Shown here in pieces: positions 1 through 9,812 of a DNA stretch of 64,000 bases. The position numbers and the translations under genes were made by a program. Position 1 is the stretch's first letter; each line of letters begins with the position of its first letter. The notes under the pieces are model-generated. The model searched no databases and had not been told where the DNA came from. It saw only the letters and a program-made list of their open reading frames with translations. The stretch spans positions 2,958,501 through 3,022,500 of the forward strand of contig NZ_CP121659.1 in NCBI RefSeq assembly GCF_029714365.1. Direction: 5' to 3'. This DNA is from Sinorhizobium terangae. GTDB taxonomy: Bacteria; Pseudomonadota; Alphaproteobacteria; Rhizobiales; Rhizobiaceae.

Positions 1-406
1 TGAATCCCATGCGCTGGAAACCGCGCGCGAAGCAGTCCTGCACGCCGGTGATCTTGAATTCGTTCTCGGCGACGCACATGTTGACCTCGCCGGTCCAGCG
101 GCCGCCACGAGCCGCATCTTCCGCGTAGAGATAATAATATCTGGATTGAAGTTCGCCCTCGATCAGCGTCGCGCAGGTCGTTGCCGGCACCTGCCACCAG
201 CCTTCCGTCACCCAGCCCTCCTTGGCGCGGTAGCCGATGGCCACACCTACCAGGGTTTGCGTGCCATTGCAGACACGAAAGTCGGCACGCGCCTCGTCAG
301 CGAAGAGAAACGAACCAGAGATTGCCGTTAAAAACAGGAGGGTAGCCCAGAACGTTCCCAGGCCCGGTTTCGCTTTGGAAAAAGGATATCTAGACACGGC
401 TTCCAA
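1..406 (-). CDS. DUF1036 family protein (3' end outside window)
   Basis: This leftward gene runs off the window edge, so its C-terminus is missing. About 135 codons are visible. After a hydrophobic N-terminal stretch (about residues 16-33, probably a signal or anchor), the mature part opens ADFRVCNGTQ and continues with GYRAKEGWVTEGWW, two features of the DUF1036 family of small rhizobial envelope proteins. Cysteines recur in the visible part. Function is unknown. The start is uncertain: TTG at 406 has GGAG five bases upstream, and GTG at 397 is the alternative. It is divergent from the amidohydrolase gene starting at 590. Confidence 0.75.
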   Translation of the reverse strand, partial: MEAVSRYPFSKAKPGLGTFWATLLFLTAISGSFLFADEARADFRVCNGTQTLVGVAIGYRAKEGWVTEGWWQVPATTCATLIEGELQSRYYYLYAEDAARGGRWTGEVNMCVAENEFKITGVQDCFARGFQRMGF

Positions 407-589
407 CGGAACTCCGTTTTGATTTGCGTGGCACTTTCTTGCGATGCCCAGCCCCGAAAGTCAACGCAACACTAATCGATTACAATTGGCATTCTGGTGA
501 CAAAAGGCACAAGAGTTTCGCCTTTTTCTTGCGAATGGCCGTTGCGCGTGCGATCACGGACCGGCGTTGGCAGATCAAGCAGGAGCGGC

Positions 590-1384
590 ATGCAGCACTA
601 TTCCCCTTACGAGATCATTGAAGGCAATTCAGCGAATGGTCTCGTTCTTTTGGCCGACCACGCCATGAATCGTCTGCCGCCGGAATACGGCAAGCTTGGC
701 CTTCCCGACAGTGCCTTCACCCGGCACATCGCCTATGACATCGGCGTCGAGCCGCTCACGCGGGAACTGGCCTCGGCACTCAATGCGCCGGCCGTGCTCG
801 GTTGCTTCTCGCGGCTGTTGATCGATCCGAACCGCGGCGAGGACGATCCGACGCTGATCATGAAGATCTCCGACGGCGCGATCATCCCGGGCAATCACCC
901 GATTACCGACGAGGAATGGGAGAACAGGCTCAACCGCTTCCATCGCCCCTATCACCGCGCCGTTTCCCAAACGATCGCGCAAGCTGCGGCGGCAGGCGGC
1001 AAGGCGCCGCTGGTCATCTCGCTTCATTCCTTCACGCCGTCGTGGAAGGGTATCGCCCGGCCGTGGCATGCCGCGGTGCTCTGGGATAACGATCCGCGTG
1101 CTGTGTTTCCGTTGATCGAACGGCTCGAAGCGGCGGGCGATATCGTCGTCGGTAACAACGAGCCCTATGACGGGGCACTGCGCGGCGACACCATGTATCG
1201 CCATTGCATGGCGCCGGGTATCGCCCATGCGCTGATCGAGATCCGCCAGGACCTGATCGCCGACACGGCCGGCGTCGCTGCCTGGGCCCGGCGCCTCGCC
1301 CCCCTCCTTGCGGAACTCAACGGCCTGCCGACGCTGCATGACTATCAGCGCCACCCCTCGCGGACGGGTGCTTACGACGACTAA
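590..1384 (+). CDS. N-formylglutamate amidohydrolase family protein
   Basis: 264 residues of the N-formylglutamate amidohydrolase (HutG/FGase) family, zinc-type hydrolases that release glutamate from N-formylglutamate at the end of one histidine-degradation route. Family landmarks are ADHAMNRLP near residues 22-30, SRLLIDPNR near 74-82, and SLHSFTP in the middle. The start at 590 has AGGAGCGGC just upstream; an open frame extends back to 497 but lacks a ribosome site and family similarity. No other hut genes are adjacent, so the substrate may differ from that of the classical HutG. A second distant member lies at 36302-37183. Confidence 0.85.
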   Translation: MQHYSPYEIIEGNSANGLVLLADHAMNRLPPEYGKLGLPDSAFTRHIAYDIGVEPLTRELASALNAPAVLGCFSRLLIDPNRGEDDPTLIMKISDGAIIPGNHPITDEEWENRLNRFHRPYHRAVSQTIAQAAAAGGKAPLVISLHSFTPSWKGIARPWHAAVLWDNDPRAVFPLIERLEAAGDIVVGNNEPYDGALRGDTMYRHCMAPGIAHALIEIRQDLIADTAGVAAWARRLAPLLAELNGLPTLHDYQRHPSRTGAYDD

Positions 1385-1386
1385 CC

Positions 1387-1488
1387 CTGCATGTTTCCTT
1401 GGACCGCACCTATTTAAGAACAAGACCCGGCAGCAATTCAAAGTGCTGCAGCATCCTTTGCGCCTCTCATCCGGCGCGGGCGCTGCAG
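1387..1488 (+). repeat. RIME-type intergenic mosaic repeat, copy 1
   Basis: About 100 bp with two imperfect palindromic halves. The first runs from CTGCATG to GGCAGCA. The second has AAAGTGCTGCAGC, then CCTTTGCGC, and ends GCGCTGCAG. It is a diverged copy of the better preserved elements at 37752-37860 and 35125-35228. It fills the gap between two rightward genes and ends just before the DUF1244 ribosome site. The RIME name is from memory of rhizobial repeat families. Confidence 0.7.
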
Positions 1489-1500
1489 GAGGAGACCATC

Positions 1501-1806
1501 ATGACAGAACTCAGCCAGGACCAGCAGACCGCCCTCGAAGCCGCGGCCTTCCGGCGGCTCGTTGCGCATCTGCGCGAACGCAGCGACGTCCAGAATATCG
1601 ACCTGATGAACCTTGCCGGCTTCTGCCGCAATTGTCTTTCCAACTGGTATCGCGAGGCTGCCGAGGCCTCCGGCATAGAGATGAGCAAGGAGGAATCGCG
1701 CGAGATCATCTACGGCATGCCGTATGACGAATGGCGTGCGCGGCACCAGTCGGACGCATCCGCCGAGCAGAAGGCCGCCTTCGAGCGCAACCGCCCGAAA
1801 GAATAG
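1501..1806 (+). CDS. DUF1244 domain-containing protein
   Basis: 101 residues, small and soluble. The DUF1244 core is clear: MNLAGFCRNCLSNWYREA near residues 36-53 and GMPYDEWRARHQ near 75-86, with a charged tail. The two cysteines in CRNC could bind a metal or be redox-active. Function is unknown; the family is widespread in alphaproteobacteria. The start at 1501 has a strong AGGAGGAGA site and sits just after a RIME-type repeat. Confidence 0.85.
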   Translation: MTELSQDQQTALEAAAFRRLVAHLRERSDVQNIDLMNLAGFCRNCLSNWYREAAEASGIEMSKEESREIIYGMPYDEWRARHQSDASAEQKAAFERNRPKE

Positions 1807-1987
1807 CAATCCTCGCGATGCCGCTCGCGCGGGAAACGCGATGGCAATGTAAGGTCGCATCGCCCTTTTTCGGGGATCCTGCTCCGGGAAATAGCGCCGT
1901 TGTTGCGCAATCGCCCTTGACCTCGGCGGCTGTTCGCGGCAGGTCACAGCACCCACGAAATTCAATTCCCCATAAAAGGAGAAGACC

Positions 1988-2254
1988 ATGTCGGATGCTC
2001 ACGGCGTCGCACGCGACCAGCTTCGTGCTTTCATCGAACGGATCGAACGGCTGGAAGAGGAAAAGAAGACTATCGCGGACGATATCAAGGATGTCTACGG
2101 CGAGGCCAAGGCAATGGGCTTCGATACCAAGATCCTGCGCAAGGTCATTTCCATCCGCAAGCAGGATCATGACGAGCGCATGGAACAGGAAGCAATCCTC
2201 GACACCTACCTGCAGGCGCTGGGCATGGTTCCGGCAGCCGAAGACGCCGCATAA
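1988..2254 (+). CDS. gapR: DUF2312 / GapR-like nucleoid-associated protein
   Basis: 88 residues, almost the length of Caulobacter GapR. The protein is a charged coiled coil (about residues 10-60, [20 protein letters not shown]) followed by [11 protein letters not shown], the signature of DUF2312. GapR encircles overtwisted, AT-rich DNA ahead of replication and transcription complexes and stimulates topoisomerases; it is essential or near-essential in Caulobacter. The start at 1988 follows AAAGGAGAAG. It is transcribed alone and ends in a strong terminator at 2277. Confidence 0.88.
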   Translation: MSDAHGVARDQLRAFIERIERLEEEKKTIADDIKDVYGEAKAMGFDTKILRKVISIRKQDHDERMEQEAILDTYLQALGMVPAAEDAA

Positions 2255-2276
2255 GCTCCTCTGACGGATCCCCAAC

Positions 2277-2308
2277 GAAAAACCCGCCGACGCGTCGGCG
2301 GGTTTTTC
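2277..2308. terminator. Bidirectional rho-independent terminator
   Basis: A perfect 12-bp inverted repeat with no separate loop (AACCCGCCGACG / CGTCGGCGGGTT) flanked by A-rich and T-rich tracts, so it can end transcripts from both sides. It lies 23 bp after the gapR stop and 24 bp after the stop of the convergent DUF882 gene. Confidence 0.9.
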
Positions 2309-2331
2309 CGTTTTCTCGAGTATAGTGGCGA

Positions 2332-4191
2332 TCAGTTGGTGCTGAACTTCTTTACTTCCATGAAGTTCACTGCGTTGCCACTGAAGCGTGCCGTATCGAC
2401 AGTGCGTACACCACTCGTGAAGCCGGCAGCATAGACCGTCGTCGGCGCGGCACGAAGCGTCTTGCTGACAAAGCGCGGCGCCTTGACCGGCTTCGAAAGA
2501 GTGGCGACGCGACCGGTCGAGAGCGCCCATTCCGAAATGATCTTCTGCGTGAGCTTCGGCTCGGTGCGGACAGACGAGCGGCTGGCCGCCTCGGCATCCT
2601 GCTTCTTCGGCCGGCTGCCCTTTGCCGATACCTCGCCCTCAGTGTCGAAGGCGCTGTCGAAGATCAATTCCTTCGAGCTCGTGTCCGACCGGGGCGCATA
2701 GGCTGCCATTTCGATCGGCTGAGCGGCTGGTTCAGGTTCCGTCGTCGGCGCCGCAAGCGCCACACGCGTCTCCGCCTGGGCAGCCGTGTCACGCGGCGCC
2801 TCGGCGGAGGCGACGACCGGACGATCCGCGAAAGCCGGGATGGCAACCTCTGCCTCGGCAACGGCCGCAAGCGCAGCCTCTCCGGCTGGGCGCATCGCCG
2901 GGACCGGCACGAAACCGAGCGCCTGAGCATCCCCTGTTGCGGCATCAGTGGACGCCACCAGCGTTCCGTTGGCAATCATCTCGTTCATATCACGGCGGTC
3001 GAGCATCTGCGGAACCGGCACCTTCAACGTGCTGAGATCCGCAAATTCCGATGGCACGGCCGGCGTCTGCTGCATGGCCGCGGCCAACGCCTCCTGGGCG
3101 TTGTTTTGCGCAGGCGCGACGAGTGCGACCGCGACGCCGCCATTGGCCGGCGCATCCTTGAAGGCCGGGCGAACGGTCGGAACCGGTGCGTTGATGTTCT
3201 GCTGTTCCTCCGAGGTCTGGCCGGCGACCGAGCCTGCGACACCCGGAAGCGCTTCCTGCCCAGCCGGAGCAGATGCGGTCTGAGCCGTGGCCGGAGCCTC
3301 GCCCTCGCCGTCGTCAGCCGCGCCGGCCGCGATTGCTTCTGGTTCTTCATCCTCGTCGCCGCCACCGCCGAAGAGCATGGCGAAGAGATTGCCGCTACGC
3401 TTGCCACTGGCAGCGTCGCCCGGTCCCTTGGCGCCGCCGCCGGCAACCTCGATAGCCGTCGCGCCGACGCGCCGCTTGTAATCTGCGACCGCCTGCTGAT
3501 AGCCCGGCAACGGCTTGCCGTCAGACGGCACGTGCATGGTCTTGCCGTCCGGGAAGAGACGAGCGAGCTCGTTGCGGGTCATGCGCGGCCAGGCGCGCAC
3601 GCCGCCGACGTCCATATGGACGAAGGGAGAGCCGGAGGTCGGATAATAGCCGACGCCACCCACCTGGAACTTCATGCCGATTTCGCGGAGTGTCTTGAGC
3701 TTCACGTCGGGCAGGTAGAAGTCCATCGCCTTGCCGAGCATGTGCTGGCTCTTCTTGGCGACACCCTTGGAGCGGGACCGAAGCATGCTGTTGGTGGCCG
3801 GAGAGCGATAAGCGGAAACGACGTGAATATAGTCGCGCGAACCGCTCCTTTGGTAGACCTCCCAGACGAGATCAAGAAGCCGCGGATCCATCCTGGTTGG
3901 CTCGTTGCGCCGCCAGTCGCGCAGGAAACGGTTTATCTCCTGCAATCCCCTCGAATCGTAGCGGCCGTTGCGCTTGAAGGTGATCTGCGCCTTTTCCTTG
4001 GTATGAATGAAATAAAGCTTCAAGGTCCGGGTCTGGCCGGCCGCTTCGACGGGAGGTGCCATGCCGGGTGTGACGAGGGACGATGCCAATGCGATCGAGG
4101 CAAGAACTTGTGGTCCCTTGCGGGCAATCGCCGAGCAGACTCTGCGCGCCAAGAAGCCGAGTGGCTTCTTCAAACCGAACAAATTTGGCAT
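2332..4191 (-). CDS. DUF882 / peptidase M15-like murein endopeptidase with long tail
   Basis: 619 residues. A signal peptide (about residues 1-51) leads to a YcbK/MepK-like M15 fold. The zinc ligands H150, D157 and H192 can be seen in KSQHMLGKAMDF and FVHMDVGG. Relatives cut meso-DAP cross-links in peptidoglycan, so the likely role is wall remodelling in the periplasm. From about residue 245 to the end is a low-complexity region rich in Ala, Pro, Glu and Thr with repeated PAMRP/PTVRP-like segments. This tail makes the protein about three times as long as E. coli YcbK and may tether it to the wall or to partners. The start is ATG at 4191; an inverted repeat lies about 45 bp upstream. Confidence 0.85.
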   Translation of the reverse strand: MPNLFGLKKPLGFLARRVCSAIARKGPQVLASIALASSLVTPGMAPPVEAAGQTRTLKLYFIHTKEKAQITFKRNGRYDSRGLQEINRFLRDWRRNEPTRMDPRLLDLVWEVYQRSGSRDYIHVVSAYRSPATNSMLRSRSKGVAKKSQHMLGKAMDFYLPDVKLKTLREIGMKFQVGGVGYYPTSGSPFVHMDVGGVRAWPRMTRNELARLFPDGKTMHVPSDGKPLPGYQQAVADYKRRVGATAIEVAGGGAKGPGDAASGKRSGNLFAMLFGGGGDEDEEPEAIAAGAADDGEGEAPATAQTASAPAGQEALPGVAGSVAGQTSEEQQNINAPVPTVRPAFKDAPANGGVAVALVAPAQNNAQEALAAAMQQTPAVPSEFADLSTLKVPVPQMLDRRDMNEMIANGTLVASTDAATGDAQALGFVPVPAMRPAGEAALAAVAEAEVAIPAFADRPVVASAEAPRDTAAQAETRVALAAPTTEPEPAAQPIEMAAYAPRSDTSSKELIFDSAFDTEGEVSAKGSRPKKQDAEAASRSSVRTEPKLTQKIISEWALSTGRVATLSKPVKAPRFVSKTLRAAPTTVYAAGFTSGVRTVDTARFSGNAVNFMEVKKFSTN

Positions 4192-4236
4192 TCAATCCCC
4201 GCCTGCCGGACAACCGTGCTTCGCTGTCTCACTTGA

Positions 4237-4255
4237 CTGTCAAATAAGGTGACAG
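4237..4255. promoter_or_regulatory. Inverted repeat in the DUF882 promoter region
   Basis: CTGTCA, seven bases, TGACAG: a 6-bp perfect inverted repeat 46-64 bp upstream of the DUF882 start. It may be an operator or simply a hairpin in the leader. The rest of the 180-bp gap is AT-rich compared with its surroundings and probably holds the promoter. Confidence 0.3.
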
Positions 4256-4371
4256 CATGGCAATTATGCCACAGTAGTCACCGCCCCTTATAATATAGTG
4301 AACAGTTGACTAACAAGGTCTAAACGGCGGTGACGCAATTGTGCGGGCAATGAGTTGGGAATGCGTCGAAA

Positions 4372-5916
<1,545 letters not shown>

Positions 5917-6103
5917 GAAAGCCTCCTGCTTAGGACACGCGGTACTCTTTGGCCAACCTCATGTGCCAAATCATGCCAGCTATTCGTGCCATAAAGGGCT
6001 GAACATCATGTTTTGAGAAAAGCTTGCATTTTATCCATCGGCGGCGATAGCAATGGGGCCCATATCGCCTGCTGCTTCCGCCACGAACACGGGAAATCCG
6101 AAG

Positions 6104-7978
6104 ATGCCTCGATCCGCTCGAAACCCCGCCTTTTCTGCTGCTCAATCCGCGCTTCGTGCGACGGCCGGTCAGGCGCATGGTGCTGCCGCCGACCTCGGCG
6201 ACCTGCCGTCCTGGCGGCTGGAAGATCTTTACGCCTCCGCCACGTCGGAGGCATTCCGCGCCGACATGGCGAAGGCGGAAGCCGACGCGATCGCCTTCGA
6301 AAACAAATGGAAAGGCAAGCTGACGGAGGCCGCCGGCAAAACCGGCGACGAGGGGATCGGCGCGGCGGTGAAGGAGTTCGAGGCGCTCGAGGAGTTGATG
6401 GGACGGATCGCCTCCTTTGCGGGCCTCACCTATTTCTCCGACACGTCCAATCCGGCGAACGGCAAGCTTTACGGCGACGTCCAGTCGAAGCTCACCGACA
6501 TGTCGGCACATCTCCTGTTCTTCTCGCTGGAGCTCAATCGCATCGATGACGGTATCATCGATGCGGCGCTGACAAAGGACAGCCTCGCGGCACACTACAA
6601 GCCCTGGATCCTCGACCTGCGCAAGGACAAGCCCTTTCAGCTTGAAGACAAGCTGGAGCAGCTTTTCCTCGAAAAGTCGATGACCGGCGCGGCAGCCTTC
6701 AACAGGCTGTTCGACGAAACAGTCGCGGCACTCACCTTCAATGTTGATGGCGAGGCACTGCCGCTCGAGGTTACGTTGAATCTCCTGCAGGACCCCTCAG
6801 CGGAAACGCGCAGGAAAGCGGCAATGGCGCTCGCCGAAACCTTCAAGGCGAACATCCGCACCTTCACGCTGGTTACCAATACGCTTGCCAAGGACAAGGA
6901 AATCTCCGACCGCTGGCGCGGCTTCGCGGATATCGCCGACAGCCGCCATCTCGCCAATCGTGTCGAACGCGAGGTGGTGGACGCGCTGGCCGCCGCGGTG
7001 AAGGCAGCCTATCCGCGCCTCTCGCATCGCTACTACGCCATGAAGGCGAAATGGCTCGGCATGGAGCAGATGGACTTCTGGGATCGCAACGCTCCGCTCC
7101 CTGAGACGCCCAACGCCGTCATTCCCTGGGACGAGGCAAAGGACACGGTGCTCTCGGCCTATCACGCCTTCGCTCCGGAAATGGCGACGATCGCCCGCCG
7201 CTTCTTCGATGACCGCTGGATCGACGCACCCGTCAGGCGCGGCAAGGCGCCTGGCGCCTTCGCCCATCCGACGGTTCCCTCCGTCCATCCCTACGTGCTC
7301 GTCAACTATATGGGCAAGCCGCGGGACGTGATGACGCTCGCCCACGAGCTCGGCCACGGCGTGCATCAGGTGCTCGCCGGCGCTCAGGGTGCGCTGATGG
7401 CTTCGACGCCGCTGACGCTTGCCGAAACCGCCTCCGTCTTCGGCGAGATGCTGACCTTCCGCGCGCTCCTCGACCGGACCAAGGACAAGCGCGAGCGCAA
7501 GGCGATGCTCGCGCAGAAGGTGGAGGATATGATCAACACGGTCGTGCGTCAGATCGCCTTCTACGAATTCGAGCGCAAGGTCCACACTGCCCGCAAGGAC
7601 GGCGAACTGACCGCCGACGACCTCGGCGACATGTGGCTTTCGGTTCAGACGGAAAGTCTCGGTCCCGCGATCCGGATTTCCGAAGGCTACGAGACCTATT
7701 GGGCCTATATCCCGCACTTCATCCACTCGCCCTTCTATGTCTATGCCTACGCCTTCGGCGATTGCCTCGTGAACTCGCTCTACGCCGTCTACCAAAAGGC
7801 CGAAAAGGGCTTCCAGGAGAAGTATTTCGAGCTCCTGAAGGCCGGTGGAACCAAGCATCATTCCGAACTGCTGGCGCCCTTCGGCCTCAATGCCACCGAT
7901 CCGTCGTTCTGGGCGCAGGGACTGTCGATGATTGAGGGGCTGATCGACGAGTTGGAGGCGCTTGATAAGGCAGCCTGA
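6104..7978 (+). CDS. pepF: M3 family oligoendopeptidase F
   Basis: 624 residues, the usual length for PepF. The zinc motif HELGH is at residues 414-418 (LAHELGHGVHQ), with the downstream glutamate region SVFGEML as third ligand. It is a cytoplasmic metallopeptidase that cuts peptides of roughly 7-17 residues. I chose ATG 6104, preceded by GGGAAA, over the in-frame ATG at 6053, which has no ribosome site. The pabB gene begins 53 bp downstream on the same strand, and cotranscription is possible. Confidence 0.9.
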   Translation: MPRSARNPAFSAAQSALRATAGQAHGAAADLGDLPSWRLEDLYASATSEAFRADMAKAEADAIAFENKWKGKLTEAAGKTGDEGIGAAVKEFEALEELMGRIASFAGLTYFSDTSNPANGKLYGDVQSKLTDMSAHLLFFSLELNRIDDGIIDAALTKDSLAAHYKPWILDLRKDKPFQLEDKLEQLFLEKSMTGAAAFNRLFDETVAALTFNVDGEALPLEVTLNLLQDPSAETRRKAAMALAETFKANIRTFTLVTNTLAKDKEISDRWRGFADIADSRHLANRVEREVVDALAAAVKAAYPRLSHRYYAMKAKWLGMEQMDFWDRNAPLPETPNAVIPWDEAKDTVLSAYHAFAPEMATIARRFFDDRWIDAPVRRGKAPGAFAHPTVPSVHPYVLVNYMGKPRDVMTLAHELGHGVHQVLAGAQGALMASTPLTLAETASVFGEMLTFRALLDRTKDKRERKAMLAQKVEDMINTVVRQIAFYEFERKVHTARKDGELTADDLGDMWLSVQTESLGPAIRISEGYETYWAYIPHFIHSPFYVYAYAFGDCLVNSLYAVYQKAEKGFQEKYFELLKAGGTKHHSELLAPFGLNATDPSFWAQGLSMIEGLIDELEALDKAA

Positions 7979-8031
7979 GCCGGCGGGCGTATGCCCCAGC
8001 GGCTGATGTTGAACGGACGACGACCAGCTTG

Positions 8032-9189
8032 ATGATCGAGAATGCGCCCTATGTCCTTTTCCGGGACGACAGCGAGAACCGGACGACGGTTTTCGCGGAG
8101 CCCTTGCGCGTCGTCACGGCGCGCACGCGAGCGGAATTCCGGCGCGGCCTCGCGGAAATCGAGAGCGCTCATCGGGCCGGAAAGTGGCTCGCCGGCTACA
8201 TGGCCTATGAGGCCGGCCACCTCTTCGAAGAGAAGCTCACCCTCTTTGCCGAGGAGAACCGGGAAACGCCGCTGATGTCCTTCGGCATCTTCGACGCGCC
8301 GGCGGAGGATCATCCACTCGGCGAACCGCAGCGACGAACGGAAAACGAGCCCTTCCTCCTGGAGCCTCGCGCCGGCTGGGACTTTCCCGCCTACCGCGCG
8401 CGGTTCGAACGCCTGCACCAGCACCTGCGCCAGGGAGACTGCTATCAGGCAAACCTGACGATGCCGATCCATGCACGCTGGTCAGGCGACCCGCGCGCAG
8501 CCTTCTGGTCGCTAATCGAGCGCCAGCCGGTGAAATACGGGGCGCTGGTAGCGCTTGACGGCCCGGTTCTTCTCTCGCGCTCACCGGAACTGTTCTTTTA
8601 CGTCGACGCCGACGGCTGGATCGAAACGCATCCGATGAAGGGCACGGCGCCGCGCGGCGCGACGGCCGAAGAGGACGCGGCGATTGTCGCCGCGATGCGG
8701 GCAGACGAAAAGACCCAGGCCGAAAACCGGATGATCGTCGACCTCTTGCGCAACGACATCTCCCGCGTGACCACGGTCGGAACGTTGGACGTCCCAAAAC
8801 TCTTCGATATCGAAACCTATCCGACCGTTCATCAGATGGTGAGCCACGTCAGGGCCAAGCTCCGGCCCGACACCGGCATTGCCGACATTTTTGCTGCTCT
8901 CTTTCCGTGCGGTTCCATCACCGGTGCCCCCAAGATCCGGGCGATGGAAATCCTGCATGAGCTGGAAAGCGGGCCGCGCGACGCCTATTGCGGCGCCATC
9001 GGCTTCATCGCCCCGAACGGGGTCATGCGGTTCAACGTGGCGATCCGGACAATTTCTTTGTTTTCGGATGGCCTAGCAGTTTTCAATGTCGGCGGCGGCA
9101 TCGTCTTCGATTCAAGGGCCGAGGCCGAATATGACGAATGCCTGTTGAAGGCGCGATTCGCCGTCGGCGACGCCGAGATCGTCCGATGA
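8032..9189 (+). CDS. pabB: Aminodeoxychorismate synthase component I
   Basis: 385 residues of the chorismate-binding family. It makes 4-amino-4-deoxychorismate from chorismate and ammonia for folate. The PMKGTAPRG block (K203, equivalent to the PIKGT lysine of PabB) marks it as PabB rather than anthranilate synthase. C-terminal GSITGAPK and the Mg-binding IVDLLRNDISR block are present. It lacks the N-terminal half found in longer TrpE proteins. The start is ATG 8032 with a weak ribosome site; TTG 8029 is possible. Its stop overlaps the start of the next gene (ATGA), suggesting translational coupling. Confidence 0.9.
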   Translation: MIENAPYVLFRDDSENRTTVFAEPLRVVTARTRAEFRRGLAEIESAHRAGKWLAGYMAYEAGHLFEEKLTLFAEENRETPLMSFGIFDAPAEDHPLGEPQRRTENEPFLLEPRAGWDFPAYRARFERLHQHLRQGDCYQANLTMPIHARWSGDPRAAFWSLIERQPVKYGALVALDGPVLLSRSPELFFYVDADGWIETHPMKGTAPRGATAEEDAAIVAAMRADEKTQAENRMIVDLLRNDISRVTTVGTLDVPKLFDIETYPTVHQMVSHVRAKLRPDTGIADIFAALFPCGSITGAPKIRAMEILHELESGPRDAYCGAIGFIAPNGVMRFNVAIRTISLFSDGLAVFNVGGGIVFDSRAEAEYDECLLKARFAVGDAEIVR

Positions 9190-9812
9190 CGGATTTTTCG
9201 CTGATCGAGACGCTGCGCTTCGAGCCGGAGACCGGCTTCGTCCGGCTGCCGCTGCATCTCGCGCGGTTGACGCGCTCGGCGCGGCGGCTTGGCTTTGCCG
9301 GCGCAGATGCTGCGGACGCCCATCTGAACGAAGCCGTGCGCGGTGCGGCAGGTCCGCTGCGGGTCCGCCTGACGCTTGACCGCCAGGGTACCATCGCCGT
9401 CACCACCGCTCCCTTTACCCCCATTCCCGACGATACCGTCTGGCGCGCGCGGATTGCTGCCGCAAGGCTCGATTCCGGCAACCGGCTGCTTCGGTTCAAG
9501 ACGACACGGCGCGAAATCTTCGAGGCTGCGCGCAGCGAGTTCTCGCCGGCGGAGGCCGACGAGATCATCCTGCTCAATGAGAAGGGCGAGGTTTGCGAAG
9601 GCACGATAACCTCCGTCTTCCTCGATGACGGAAGCGGCATCCTCAAAACGCCGCCGATCGCCTGCGGCCTGCTTGCCGGGGTGCTGCGCACCGAACTCAT
9701 CTGCCAGCGCCGCGCGCGCGTTTCTCGTCTCTCGCCTGCCGATCTTGAAGGTGGGAACCTCTATCTCGGCAATTCGCTACGAGGTCTGGTCCGGGCGACA
9801 CTCGGGGTCTGA
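9186..9812 (+). CDS. Class IV aminotransferase-fold protein, probable aminodeoxychorismate lyase
   Basis: 208 residues, shorter than E. coli PabC (about 270). The fold-type IV PLP lysine is K105 in LLRFKTTRRE, and the conserved glutamate block NEKGEVCEGTITSVF follows. The ATGA overlap with pabB argues that it supplies the lyase step, converting aminodeoxychorismate to p-aminobenzoate and pyruvate. The assignment rests on context as much as sequence. Its 3' end overlaps the convergent diguanylate cyclase gene by 36 bp. Confidence 0.8.
   Translation: MTDFSLIETLRFEPETGFVRLPLHLARLTRSARRLGFAGADAADAHLNEAVRGAAGPLRVRLTLDRQGTIAVTTAPFTPIPDDTVWRARIAAARLDSGNRLLRFKTTRREIFEAARSEFSPAEADEIILLNEKGEVCEGTITSVFLDDGSGILKTPPIACGLLAGVLRTELICQRRARVSRLSPADLEGGNLYLGNSLRGLVRATLGV

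Noticed and set aside
428..441. A possible RpoN -24/-12 promoter (TGGCAC... TTGC)
   Set aside because: The distance between GG and GC is nine bases instead of the required ten, so sigma-54 should not use it.
502..528. A hairpin AAAAGGC / GCCTTTTT with a T-run upstream of the first amidohydrolase gene
   Set aside because: Terminator-like, but the stem is short with a long loop and no rightward transcript ends here; kept only as a note.
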